Assembly: GCA_019454045.1 (NCBI GenBank)
Contig: SKCR01034769.1
Location: forward strand, 29,288 to 93,287
Length of the DNA: 64,000 nucleotides
Reading direction: 5' to 3'
From: Zanthoxylum bungeanum
Lineage: Eukaryota; Streptophyta; Magnoliopsida; Sapindales; Rutaceae
Shown here: positions 32,414 through 44,299 of the stretch, in pieces
Layout: each line of letters opens with the position of its first letter
Numbering within the stretch: the stretch's first letter is position 1
Translations under genes and position numbers: made by a program
Notes under the pieces: model-generated
Database searches by the model: none
What the model saw: the letters and a program-made list of their open reading frames with translations, nothing else
Told to the model about the DNA's origin: nothing

Positions 32414-35392
32414 TGTAGGCATTGCATTTTCGCATGTGAAACCCGATGATGAGTCTCAGTTGGAGGCACTACCTTTTTAGTTAAGGATATTGCGGGAAAC
32501 GGAGGTCGGAAGGGGAAATTCAGAATAAGTACGTCATCATATTCATTTCGCAAGTTCACTATTTTCGTTCGTGCTGCGTCCGTTACTTCGTTCGAACGTC
32601 AAGCAGATTGCGGGCTTTCGTGTAGCGTTCGAAGGGGAGTTCGAACGTCGTCGGTATTTCTGGTTTTGTTGTTAGCCTCACACCCCAGCCCAATTAGCCC
32701 ACCAAAGCCAATAAAACACATCCCAATTAATAAAACACACATGGGAAATTAAATTAAATATTAATTAGATAATGTAATTAAATAAAATAATAAATTAAGT
32801 CATATACCAAATTAAATAAAACAAATAAAATCTAAATAATCACCTACCAAAATAATAAAAATACTTACAAAAATTAAAGAAATTGCATGCCTAATAAAGA
32901 TAAATCAAATATATTATATACCAAACTTAACAAATATCATGCCTAATTAAAATCAATCATAACAAATTAAATATTTTGTATTCCTAATCTAGCCAAGATT
33001 TGTCCCCCTCAATCTAATCCTTCCCTTGTTGAATACAAAATCAAATCCTCCTTTTAAATGCCAAAATCCCTTCATTGTGAGACAAGGAGTAGCCCTAACC
33101 TTTCTCTATATAAACAACCCCTAACCAAGACATGCACTCCCCTAGCTCATACACACAACTCACACGAAAATCACAGCAAGAAACCCTAGAAGTTCACGCA
33201 TACTACAAAGAAATAACACAAAAATTCTCTTCATCTCCTTCCCCAAATCACCGAAAATCATACCTCTATTTAGCAACCTCGTATCACCGAAAAACAGCCC
33301 ATACAGCAGCCCTAAAACATGAATACAGCAGCCCTAAAACACACAAACAGCAGCCCTCCACCACCGAAAATTACAACCAAAAACTGAACTGCAGTAACAT
33401 AAAAACTGCACTTGTAATCCTTGAAATAACCACACAAAACTGCACCAAAACCCCAAAAACAGCAGCCATGCACGCCAAAACAGTGACCTGAACAGTGAGT
33501 GGAAAATACAGAGGAAACAGCAGCAAAACGGAGGCCAAACAGCAGCAAAAGATGGAGAACGACGACTCAAAACAGTAAGACAACGAACGAGAGCAGTGAA
33601 CCAGTGAACCGGAAGAGTTTGCGGAGCATCCACCCTTCCGACGATCGTGTATCGTACATCCGAGAGGTGATTTAAAAGGTTAGATCTGAGGGCACTTTTC
33701 TCATTAGTTTATATTCGTCTTTTGATTGTTTATTGAATTCTATTCGCATGAGAGTCGTTTGTGGATGCATGTTGTGGCTTGAATGAAATGGAAAATGTGT
33801 CGCCTCTTGTGGTATATAGGATGGAAACCCGGACATAAATTTCATAGACGATTCCGAATAGACGGTAGTATGATCTGTACTCGGGATACAACTCCACGTA
33901 CCACTTGAGTAAACGGCACACTCTTTTGTTTTATGTTGCTTCGGTTAATTTATTTTTCGTTATTTGAATTCTGCATGTTACTTTTGTATGCATGATTCAA
34001 TCGAGTGCATGGGCTTAGTAAGTCGGATTAAAGGTCCCCTATTTGGAGGGGTTAAAATCCTTTACTACAATGCTTTGTCGCGCCGGTTGATGTGTGTTCG
34101 GTTGGATATAAGATATGTTCAATCGGATATACTAAGTTTGATATGATTGTCTTTATTTTTGTATGCATGATGTGATCGAGCGCATGGGCTTAGTAAGTGC
34201 GATGAAAGGTCCTCTAATTGAAGAGGTTAAAATCATTTACCATGATGCTTTGCCGCACCGATTAATGTATATTCGGTTGAATGTAAGATGTGTTCAATCG
34301 GGTATATGAAGTCTAAGGTTATTGTCTTTATTTTTATATGCATTGAGATAAACGCATGGGCTTAGTAAGTGCGATGAAAGGTCCTCTAATTGAAGAGGTT
34401 AAAATCCTTCGCCACGATGCTTCGCCGCGCCTCGTATTTCGCTATTTGCTTTTTTATGTATGTATTGCGTCATATTTTATGCATCAGGTCTGTTCCCGTT
34501 CGAACGCGTTATCGAACGCTATACGAACGCGAACCTTCTGTTTCCCGTTCGAACGCGTTTTACAAACGCTACTCGAACGCGCATGCATTTTGTTTCATCA
34601 GGTCTGGATCCGTTCAAACCCGTTATCGAACGCTATACGAACGCGAACCTTCTGTTTCCCGTTCGAACGCGTTTTACAAACGCTACTCGAACGCGCATGC
34701 ATTTTGTATCATCAGGTATGGTACCGTTCGAACGCGTTATCAAACGCTACATGAACGCAAACCTTCTGTTTACCGTTCGAACGCATTTACGAATGCTACA
34801 CGAACGCGCACACACTGAACTAAGTCTGTCTCATCATATTTCATGCACAATTGCCTTTTGGGTGATCTCCCTTGCATTAAGTAGCCAATCATATTATTTG
34901 CATTCCTCAATTTATCCATTCGATGTGTTCTTGGGATGATATTCAAGCATGATTAGGCTGTTAACATGTTATTTGGTTAATATATTCATGAGATAGTACT
35001 CAAGCATGATTAGGTTGTTCTTAGTTTTCCCTATCATATGATTGAGAAATGTTCGTGAGATTGCTATGTGATGTTGCATGTTGTGATGAACTTGTTGATG
35101 TATGCATGTGAATTTAGAAGCATGATACTCTTGGAAATAAGTGTTACTTAAACTTGATTAAATTATTACATAAATCCTTTCATTACAAGTGACATAAGTA
35201 AGGGACCATTCCGAACCCAACGGTTTGAGGTCTTCCCTTGCGAGGGGTGAGTGCGGCCTTAAATCTCATTTTCTTGGTTCACACCAGGTGGCGACTCCAT
35301 TATTCTCCGGTTTAGTCCCCCGGACTATTCTGTACTCCCCATCGGGCCGCGAGCCCGGGACAGCATGCGTCGCCCAGTTCCTGTGTCCCACA
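32414..35392 (+). mobile_element. Solo LTR of the Ogre-like family, intact ends and TSD
   Basis: The 2979 bases run from TGTAGGCATTGC to TGTCCCACA. Both sides carry the 5-bp duplication CTCCC (32409-32413, 35393-35397). It aligns over its length with 5231-8041 in reverse. A TATA box (CTATATAAAC) lies near 33108. No internal region is present, so this is a solo LTR made by LTR-LTR recombination. ORFs within it (for example 33132-33491 and 34356-34939) lie over simple repeats and are not conserved in the sister LTR. Confidence 0.93.
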
Positions 35393-35397
35393 CTCCC

Positions 35398-35502
35398 CCT
35401 GCTCAACACAATCTTCTATAGCTTCCGATGGATCAGACTATATCTCCCCATGCTCGACATCTTTTTTTGCCCCTATAGTTCTACTTCTGAAATATCATGT
35501 TG
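35398..35502. other. Continuation of split host sequence
   Basis: Continues from 32413 and precedes the LTR-like sequence. On the minus strand the bases after the putative LTR end (AACATGATATTTCAGAAG) could be a decayed Met-type primer-binding site. Confidence 0.35.
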
Positions 35503-35838
35503 TTGGGGCAAAAGTGGAACCCTGAGGTCGGATTGGTACCCCGTGCAGCGGAAGTGGGTCTAATCAGTGGATATCTACCATGGGTGTATTTTAAAAATAT
35601 TTTAATGAAATACTATATTCCATTACGAGTGTTTAGGGAAAAATCAAAACGGGAGAAACCCTAAAAAACACACATCGCACGGGCAACACAAGCAGCTTGC
35701 GCAGCCAGCATGTTACTCATACTGATGCGCAGCACGCACATGATGCCTTTTATATTTTTTTTATTTTGTTTTAAACAATTTTAAAATCACCCAAAATAAT
35801 TTAAATTTCAAAACCAACCACAAAAATGTTATACAATA

Positions 35839-35872
<34 letters not shown>

Positions 35873-36430
35873 AATCAAATTACAAACCAAAATAGAATCC
35901 CACAATGAAATGACTCATGAATAATTCTAGGTCACCCAAAGGTGGTCAAGTGATTCTAGAATGGTAGCCTTACCTCCAAGCTATTATGTAGAGTTTTAAA
36001 CTCTAATTTTATGTCTATGTCTAACATAAACATTTTAACCCAATTACAAGCATATTGTGTTTATACTTCCAAAGCATCCTAACACAATTAATTAGCCTAA
36101 TTTCAGCATCAAACTATGTTATTATGTATCTAATACATAACTCATCACTATATGTCTCACTAATGAAAACTCATTAATGAAGAACATATCTTAGGAGAAG
36201 ATCAAACTTACCTAGCAAGCTTGAATCAAAGATTCAATCTCTTTCTCCTTGTTGAAATGGTTGGAGAACTTCCAAAGTTTTGCAAGCTTGACTCCAAGAT
36301 CCAATCTTAATTCCAATACTAGCAAGTTTCACTCCAAGATCTAATCTTCATTTCTCCTTGTTGAAATATTGTAGAGATCTTCCAAAGCTTCTTTAACACT
36401 TCTCTAACTTAGGCTAATTATTTCTTGGAA
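35503..36430 (-). mobile_element. LTR-like remnant (copia-type, uncertain)
   Basis: The minus strand ends in CTTTTGCCCCAACA at 35503, a copia-like LTR end, and holds a TATA-like AATATAAAAGGC near 35750. An (AT)n run is at 35842-35868. The left and right arms 'ccaagatc(c/t)aatctt' and 'ctccttgttgaaat' are locally duplicated (36235-36370). The start of the LTR could not be placed, and the border to the caulimovirid region is approximate. Confidence 0.35.
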
Positions 36431-36913
36431 ATATAGAACAAACTGAAAGTATATAAGAAAGAACCGATGTCTAAGTGGTAGTATAATTCTTTCCTACTGC
36501 AGATACCAGAAAATGATCAAATCATTTGATACCGTAGAAGATCTCCAAATACCACGATGATTTCAAAAAGGAAGGAGGGCTATGAGGGAACTTTGGCTTT
36601 CGAGAAGAGAGATAGAAGTTTAGTGAACACTCATGTAAGTAAACCTTAGTAATATTATTGATAGGATTCAAGCTTAATTTTCGACCCTCCTTACAAAATG
36701 AAAACCATCATCCTTATATAGAATGAAGGAGGAAACATAAGGAATCTTGGTAGGACAAGACCTCTACCAAAGATTAAACACAAACCAAAAATGTTGCAAA
36801 ACTATTACAAAAGCTAAAGCAAAAGATGCTAAAGTTGGAAAGGACTAAAGCTAAAGCTAAAGCAAAAATGCTAAAGCAAAAGCTGACTTTGACAAAAGCA
36901 AAAGCAAAAGATG
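36431..36913 (-). promoter_or_regulatory. Intergenic/promoter region of endogenous caulimovirid
   Basis: The minus strand has a TATA box CTATATAAGG (36712-36721) in a context like other plant pararetrovirus transcript promoters. Upstream (36780-36935, plus numbering) is a run of 'gctaaagc/gcaaaagc' repeats. Downstream near 36514 is GGTATCAAATGATT, a possible decayed initiator-tRNA-Met primer site. Promoter activity is inferred only. Confidence 0.45.
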
Positions 36914-37800
36914 CTAAAACAAAGATGTTAAAGCATGACAACGACAACTGCTTTTATAAAGCATACAGAGATAAAGGAAAACAAACAAAACATAATAATT
37001 AAAGTCTTCACATGATGTGACTTGGTGACAGGTTGCAATACTCATACTCGGAGTCATCAAAAGTGATGGAATAGCCGCATACACTTTTAAACCATGCTTC
37101 ATTTTCAGAAGGCATGTATTCAAACTATGGTGGAGGCTTTTCTTCTTCAAAATCTTCATAAGGGTATTGTGAATCCTGGAATAGTGTAGTGATTGAATTA
37201 GGCCCTTCTTATTTAATAATGATGCCAGAAGTATGATCCTTATTGTCTTTTGGAACAATAAACACTTCATGCCTAAGACTTAGAGAAGTACTATGAATTG
37301 GGTCATTTTTAGGCTTTAAATTATTAAGGACTGCAAGATGATTGAAAATCTCTTGGATCAAACTATTATCCTGTAAGAGTAAAGGATCATGAATATTTTT
37401 CCATTCGTAAGCTTGACTTTGGGTCCGAAATAACTTGGTATCTAGATGTTGGAAATATGGCATGTGCACTATCCAGATTGAATAGACTTTGGTAGCCACA
37501 TTAAGAGGTTGAGACCCGAGTCTTCCTTGAGCTGCTTGATTTAATTTCTCCATGAGCTGCTTGATTTAATTTCTCTACCATTGAAGAGGATTGAACCATT
37601 CAAGGAATGTCCAAACCAATGAGGTTTTATACCTGTTGTTGTGGAGATGTTTATTCATAGGCCAGACTGGGAAGACAAATATTCCACTGTAGAGAACTAT
37701 GAGACACCATAAATACCGTAACTCATCAGAGGTCATGTTCATGGAGGAATCAAGAAAGAAGCCTGATGCAAAAGGATAATCTGGGTAAAATTTAGAGAAA
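36914..37800 (-). pseudogene. Caulimovirid region downstream of RNase H, unknown function
   Basis: Two overlapping frames (37209-37553 and 36914-37270) read on the minus strand after RNase H. The family of the product is not recognised. A ~31-bp tandem duplication (gagctgcttgatttaatttc, 37530-37580) breaks the frame. It is followed by the promoter-like region, in line with a circular viral genome opened on integration. Not functional as it stands. Confidence 0.5.
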
Positions 37801-38460
37801 AGAGTGGATCCTTTTTGAGATGTTGGATCTTAGACTAGAAGTGGAAAATATGATTTTTGACATAGTTCTGGATTTGGTTAAGAGTGGTGAAGGTGACTCC
37901 TGGAGGGAAATAGTTTTTGTTTTCACTAGTATGGAAGAGATTAGAATAGACATGAGGTCTCGGAAGACTTTCCATAGAGACAATGGGAATTGAATTGATA
38001 GAGGTAACAAGATGTATGGCAGGACTTCTTGAGAGTAAATCAGGGATCAGGTTATGGTCTCATTTTATTTGTTGGACTGTGAAATCATACTTAGAGAACA
38101 ATTCTTTCAATCTCATCAGTTGTTTATCAGGAAGGGCTTTATTCTTGAAATCAATAATCTTTGGAAAAGATGAGTTATCCATCATGACAAGAAACTGGTG
38201 GCCGATAAGGTGAAATTTGAATTTCTTAATCCCATACTTCACAGCAAGAGATTCTTTGAATGTTGTATGGTAGTGCTTTTCTGAGTCTTTGAACTGACCA
38301 CTATTATGGCCACATAGGAATTCTTTTTCATCAATATTCTCAATTAGTATAGCTCCCTAAAAATTATCACTAGCATCTGTCTGCAAAATCTTTTTTCCAA
38401 AGCTGGGAATCTTTAAAGATGGCAGATTCTGCGCGATCTGCTTTAAGTTCTTTACAGCTG
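37801..38460 (-). pseudogene. Endogenous caulimovirid RNase H domain, broken
   Basis: RNase H removes the RNA strand during pararetrovirus replication. The minus strand shows the first catalytic region as TDASD near 38370. An in-frame stop (38357-38359) lies four codons after it, and further frame changes follow near 38240 and 38060. It directly follows the RT domain, as in all Caulimoviridae. Confidence 0.7.
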
Positions 38461-38496
38461 TAGTCTGTACATGACCCCAAGGTGGAGCCTTTTTCT

Positions 38497-39245
38497 TTAA
38501 AAGACTAGACAATTGGCTTGTATGTTACGATACATGTGGCAAGAACATCTTGAGATAATTAATAATCCCAAGAAACTACCGGATCTGTTTTGTAGATAGA
38601 TGTTCATTAGAGAACCAGTGTAGTTCATGTGCATTGTGCGAACCAGGCTGGAATTTTCCATCATGAAAATGCATCCCAAGGAAATCAATACTAGACTGGC
38701 CAATATGGCTTTTCTTTTCTGAGAGCATAATGTCATGCGCTTGGACTATGGACTCGAACTGTTCAAGTAACTGGTAATGTGCTTTTTGGTATTTGGAGAA
38801 CAGTAAGATGTCATCGATGTATATTAGAGCGTTGGGTAAGATGGACTCAAATATACAGATCATGGCCTTTGAAAAATGGATGTGGCTACCTTTAACCCAA
38901 AAGGCATAGCAGTCCATTGGTAATGGGCATTAGGAATGCAAAATATTGTCTTGTACCGATCCATTGGATCAATACGGCTTTCAAGTTAAACTTTGAAAAG
39001 ATATGGGCATCAACAAGGTGGACAAAAAGAGAATTGATTTTAGGTAAAGGAAACTTATCATCTTGGAGGAAATGGTTCAAAGTCTTGTAATCAATGACTA
39101 AGCGCTTCTTTTCTCGAACTATTTTAGATCTATTTTCCACGTAGAAAGATTGGCACACCCAACTTGACTTATTAGGCTCTATTAAGCCTTGTTTCAACAG
39201 TTTATTGCATTCTTGTTGTGCAAGTGCAAGATCAGAAGGTGGCAT
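38497..39245 (-). pseudogene. Endogenous caulimovirid reverse transcriptase, broken
   Basis: Two frames (38892-39245 and 38576-38917) on the minus strand cover the RT palm and fingers. Visible motifs are RLVIDYKTLNHFLQDD, a motif A that reads FSKFNLKA, and the active-site box YIDDILLFS, followed by FLGMHFHDGKFQP. In motif A the catalytic Asp is replaced by Asn, and a frameshift near 38900 separates motif A from YIDD. The enzyme is therefore inactive. The family is Caulimoviridae, possibly near the florendovirus/petuvirus group (inferred). Confidence 0.85.
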
Positions 39246-39350
39246 CCCTGGATGTGTAGCTTTGTTGGGGTTGATGTCTTCATTAAGTTTGAATGGTAAC
39301 TTATTAAAGAAATTCTGATTCTTCCATAACGGTGCTGGATGATTGAACTT

Positions 39351-39800
39351 CTAGTGTGAGTCACAATAGGAGGTGATAAACCTATTGGAAATGACTGAGT
39401 AATCTAGTGGTGTTTCTGAGAGAGCAAACAACTTAATGATGGTAGTGAAGTTTCTGACTGAATGCTTGTAGCGAATACCATATGGAAAGATTTGAAGCCT
39501 CTTGGCTTGATGATAAACATCAAAACCAATAAGCAAATCTTTATCTGGCAAATTCGTGCCTAAGACTGTTGTACAAATTGTACATTCTGTGAAGAACTGA
39601 ATACCAATAGGTCTCTTGGTAATAAGATCAGTTTTGGACACCTTTCTATCTACAGCCCTGAAAAACTCTTGATGTTCTTTCCAAAACTGTTGAGGAAGAA
39701 CTGCAGGATTCATCATACTTATATGTGAACATGTATCAATAAAACTAATAATAGAAATAGGTAAGTCATACTTGGATGGTAGGACATGGATCTGGACCAA
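39351..39800 (-). pseudogene. Endogenous caulimovirid aspartic protease region
   Basis: The frame of ~149 residues has FIDTCSH where a retropepsin D-(S/T)-G is expected, then LLIGFDVYHQ, the usual 'GxDxxxx' part of the C-terminal half. The loss of Gly from DTG argues against activity. It lies between the coat region and RT as in live caulimovirids. Confidence 0.7.
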
Positions 39801-39875
39801 AGGTATCAGTATGGTTTTTTAAACACTGAGGGTTGAATGGGTGTTTGATGGAAGGCTGGAAGGTTGTGTACAGGG

Positions 39876-41022
39876 TTATGCACAATATGCTAGGATATAA
39901 TCTGAGAATTCATCATCACTGGTTGTGTCTGAGTCTGAGGAAGAATAGGCAATGGCAAAAATAGTATCTGGACTGTATTCTTCTTGCTTAGAAAACAGAG
40001 ATTCAATTTCCATATTCTCGAGATCGAGAAATGTGCACTGATGAATTTGATCAACAAGTTTAGCACCCTTGTCTAGTTTGTTAGGACAATTCTTAGAGAA
40101 ATGCCCTTTTTCTTTCCGCAGATAAAACATATGTTGGATGTCTTTCATTTTCCATAGAATTATTTCTTTTTGAAGAACTTAAACTTTCGTTTGTAGTCAT
40201 TCTTCTTCGTGTACTTCTTAACTTTCTTGTCATACTTCTGGAAATGGGATTTCTTCTTAGATGGATAAGTGCACTGCTTATCTTTGCACTTAATTTCCAG
40301 GTAAGACTTCTAGCAAGCTGACTTCAAATGTTTTCTTTGTTCAAACATGAGCTTAAACATGTCTTGATTTTCACATAGGCTTTCACGAGCTAAAAGAGCC
40401 ATTTGGTGGAGTTCCCCAAGGGAAATATCTTTCATTTCTCTTTTGGTCTGGAGAATCTGTCTTTGAAGTTTTGGCTGTAGCTCAGTTGGAAGAGAGCTGA
40501 CATATGTATGGTGGAGGTTGACATCATTCACGCCATTCAGAAGATGATACTTCTGAGACATACGCTGAAAATGGAAATCCAAATCTTTTATTTTCAACGA
40601 ACAACATTTCATCTGGAAATAATTTTTTCTGGCCTATTTGTCGATGGTCGAGACATCTCCAAGGAATTCCATATGAATTAATCTGAAGGTTAAGCCTACG
40701 GAATCATACTGAATGAATTGCATCCATTTGTAAGCTCCAAGTGACTGAAACCAATCTCTAAAAGATCAGTGAATCTGGTATAGAATTCCTTTAGAACATC
40801 TCTGAGCATTACATTTGGCTTTGTCATCGGCAAATCAATCTAAGCAGCCATCTCATGAACTTTATCACGCCATTTGGACGGTGGAAGTCCATCAAATGTA
40901 AACCAATGACCACTTGATGGTTTCGATGGTTCTTTTAGTGGTGTCTGTTCTGACACAGGTTCATATAAATCTTCTTCTATATACGTCTGTTGCTGCGTAT
41001 TGGAACCAGTGGAAGTCGCCAT
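39876..41022 (-). pseudogene. Endogenous caulimovirid coat protein region
   Basis: Pieces at 40840-41022, 40310-40612 and 39876-40148 form the coat region in order. The first has an acidic N-terminus and the segment WFTFDGLPPSKW. The second is helical and basic. The third has a decayed zinc knuckle (YLRKEKGHFSKNC, first two Cys lost) and an acidic tail. The coat protein would package the viral DNA. Frameshifts and stops between the pieces (for example at about 40830 and 40180) make it non-functional. Confidence 0.75.
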
Positions 41023-41039
41023 AAGTAAAGTAGTGATAT

Positions 41040-41351
41040 TTGCAAGATCTTTCTCAGAATCTGTGGACTGAGACTGAGAATCAATTGTTACATCATCTGA
41101 GGCTGATTCATAAATTTCCTCTCCATAGGAGAATCATTAATAGGCTAAGAGACAAGTTGGTTCGATTCTGGGACCTGTGTATAGGTTGGAGTATATGGGA
41201 CAAGTTCTGCTGGAGTATACTTGATAGGTTCTGGTATAGTAGGTTTTGGAATAGTCATTGGAACAGGTTCTGAGGTTAATTGTTCTGGTGGTTGATGTGG
41301 TAAAGTAGATGAGATGTCTGATAAAGGAACAGTAGGCTTATGTGATGGTTC
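41040..41351 (-). pseudogene. Proline-rich segment of caulimovirid polyprotein
   Basis: The minus strand reads proline- and threonine-rich sequence continuous with 43433 onward once the solo LTR 41352-43427 is discounted. It is a linker between the coiled-coil part and the coat region, with a stop near 41145. Confidence 0.55.
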
Positions 41352-43427
41352 TGTTGGGATATATGCCCTAAAACATCATGTAATGTAAACGGTATTATGT
41401 TTTATAAATAAAATGATGCATTATTTATTTATCAAAGTGTTTGTTTAATATCACATATTGTATATTATCATGTTTACCCTAGATTAATCATGTGTCTTCA
41501 GACTTAATGTATGAGTGTCATACATAAGAGGATTTAAGTCTGAAGTTAGTAATCTAAAATAGTCCATAGAGAGCAAAAAAAACGGGTACTTTATTTGTGG
41601 TTTATCTATAGATGTGGTGTATTCTATAATTATATGGCGACCTTGATCCGGGATCATCCATGTGGAGACATAAGAATGGAGGCACCTTGTATGATGTGAT
41701 CATATAGGACTGGACCCAGATAGAAATGAGTTTCTTATAATTTTCGTTAAATAAAGAAATTGGTCATATATGGATTGATCTTAATCCTGAGTATACTACG
41801 AACTCATGCATGACAGACTATGTCCTTTGATTTACAAAGTTGAGGTTGTTGTAGCAATCCCGACCAATAACTACGTACTTTGGGGACGTGATTTGGTGTG
41901 TAGCTGGGGACGTTTTACATAGATATGGAGTTCACTCTTTCTTACGAGAAGTAGATGAGTATCTTTCTTAAGGGTTGATTCTGTACTTGAACAGTTAGAG
42001 CGCTCAAGTCTTTCTATTACGAATAGAAAGATTAACATTCATAATGGTTATGAATAAATCGTTCATTAGAGAATCAATGGTACTTAAAGTAAAAATAATT
42101 AGAGGGGTATAACAGACATTATGACCCATCTTTAATTACGAGACATTAAGACCCATCTTTAATTCAGAATATTTAATTAAGAGCTTAATTAATATTTTGA
42201 TATTATTATAGCTCGGAGCCGTAGGTCCATTTGGTCCTTATGCTAGCTCGATATACTATAGCAGATTAAATATAATTGGATACTCTAATTATATAGTCAC
42301 AAATGAAAATATTATTAATATGATTAATAATATTGTTTTGTCACACTTGAAACTATCTATTAAAATTTAATATATGGTTTTAATAATTATATGATGATTA
42401 TTGAATGCATAATATTAAATTATATATGATATAATTTAATAATGCCAAATTTGGAATTACCAAATTTTGGGATTTGGAAACCCTTGGTGAGTTATGCTAG
42501 GTTGCAGAACTCTTGCATTAAATTTGGAAACTCTTGGTGAGTTATGCTAGGTTGCAAAACTCTTGGATTTAAATTTGGTGGTTACACTTTTTGAAAGGTG
42601 GTTACACTTTTAATTTTGTAACATATATTTCGTTATGGTAATTAAATTTTATGTTACAAAATTAATGCATAAATCTATGCTTGGCCGAAAATCCTATTGG
42701 AGGAATAGGAAAGGTTTTTTTTAAAAAAAAATAAAATAAAATAACCCTAAATATAAAAGAAAAATAAGTTTTTCTTTTGGTGGCTCTCTCTCAATTTTTA
42801 CCCTAGCCTACATCTTCTTCTTTATCAAACTCTCTCAAGTGTTGAGAAAACAAAAAGGAAGAACAAAAATAAAAATAAAGAAAAATCTTGTGTGATATTA
42901 ATCTCTAAATTGTTTAGGGATTAATTTTGTAAGTCTAGCCCACACTAGTTTCTGTTAGTAACGAGACATAGCTCGGAAGACTTTGTGGTGTCGAACAAAT
43001 AATCATCTCCCTCCTTATTTCTTAACCCACGACAGTGAGCATTGTTTTTACTCACTGCCGCGCAAATAGTTTGTGTTTTTGGGCTCGGTTTGTTTTGCGT
43101 TTGATCCAAAAATTTTAGAAAACTTTAAGGGGTATTTTGGGGCTGTGTTGGGACTGTTTTTGGCTGAAAAATCAGACCTGAAACATAGCATAAACTGATT
43201 CATACAAGGGCTGAACTGGGCAGTGAATTTCAGGTCCAAAACAGTCCAGTTTTTATGCCGCTGTTCGGGGCTATTCCGGGGCTGAAATTTTGTCCAAAAC
43301 AAAAGCAAGAATCATGTCTTGGTGTTGATAACATTCGACCATTTAAAGAGAAGGGCATAAAAAACATTTCAAGTCTGATCCCGGGTGCCTAACGTGCTTC
43401 CACTGCGCAAGGAAAACGTTTCCTACA
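41352..43427 (+). mobile_element. Copia-type solo LTR inserted in caulimovirid, TSD GGTTC
   Basis: The 2076 bases run from TGTTGGGATATATGCCC to GTTTCCTACA. Both sides carry GGTTC (41347-41351 and 43428-43432). TATA-like TAAATATAAAAG lies near 42755. A 57-bp local duplication (tgagttatgctaggttgca) is at 42480-42570. No primer site, gag or pol is present, which fits a solo LTR. The insertion dates after the viral integration. Confidence 0.78.
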
Positions 43428-43432
43428 GGTTC

Positions 43433-44299
43433 TGCTTCCATTTTTAAGGAAGAAGCAGTAGGTATTGGTCTAGTAGCTGTTGGTCTGGTTCTTTGAGGTC
43501 TAGGTGCTGATGCTTCTAGATCTCTGAAAATCTCATTGGACATTTTGAATCTGGGTGGTTCAGGAAATGACGGTGGGTTGTAAAAAGGATTGTATGTAGT
43601 GGTAGGATATATTGGGAACATGGTTATATGTTGTGGAAAGAAGGTAGGTTGTTGTGGAACCATATCTGCCTCGATTCTTGCAAGTTCAGTTTTCAATCTT
43701 CTGATCTTAGGTTCCTTTTGGCTGAATTCATAGCTAAAGTTTATGTGTTGTAACATCTGTCTAAGACCTGCATCAAGTTGAGCAATTTGATGTTGAAGCT
43801 TGTTGTAAAGCCGTTGAACATTGGTAGTAAAGCTATCAACATTTTCTTCTTGAACTCTGGTTCTTGTGACAACCGCATCCATATTTTGATCAATCCATTA
43901 CATAACGATATTTTATTCTCTAACATTCTGGGTTTTTCAGTTTAAGATAATTTTAAATTGTTGTGGTTCTTCAAATTGACCATTAGGTAGAATAGTAGTT
44001 TTCTGCACAAACGGTTATCACATTTGATTGTGGATCTGTCTGTTTAGCCAAGAATGGGAATTCTGATGTTGATTCAGGCTGATACATCATGTAAGGTTGT
44101 ACATGTTGAATTTCTGGTGGCTTAATAAGCTCAGGTTTTATCTTACTTCGCTCTTCTTCTTCACGAAGTATCTTTAAAGTTTTCCTGTAGATAGGCAAAA
44201 GTTCTTTTTTTTTCTTTCCTTTTATTCTTTTTCAAGTACCGAAGGTTGGATACCAATCAACGGTTAGGTGCATCCGAATCATCTTTCTTGCGAGGTTTC
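43433..44299 (-). pseudogene. N-terminal part of caulimovirid polyprotein (coiled coil; possible movement-protein end)
   Basis: The frame 43343-43882 has a helical, likely coiled-coil segment (FTTNVQRLYNKLQHQIAQL onward) and then a proline/tyrosine-rich stretch. The frame 43983-44198 upstream is proline-rich (LIKPPEIQHVQPYMMYQPE) and could be the end of the movement protein region. A frame break lies near 43930. The upstream part of the virus is missing, because a copia LTR begins at 44300. Confidence 0.6.

Noticed and set aside
33132..33633. Plus and minus ORFs of ~100 residues
   Set aside because: Both cover the same transcribed LTR region with biased 'cagcagccc' and 'gctgtt' words. No domain and no conservation in the sister LTR.
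36431..44299. Active integrated virus
   Set aside because: Key residues are lost, many frames are broken, a solo LTR interrupts the coding region and the upstream end is missing.
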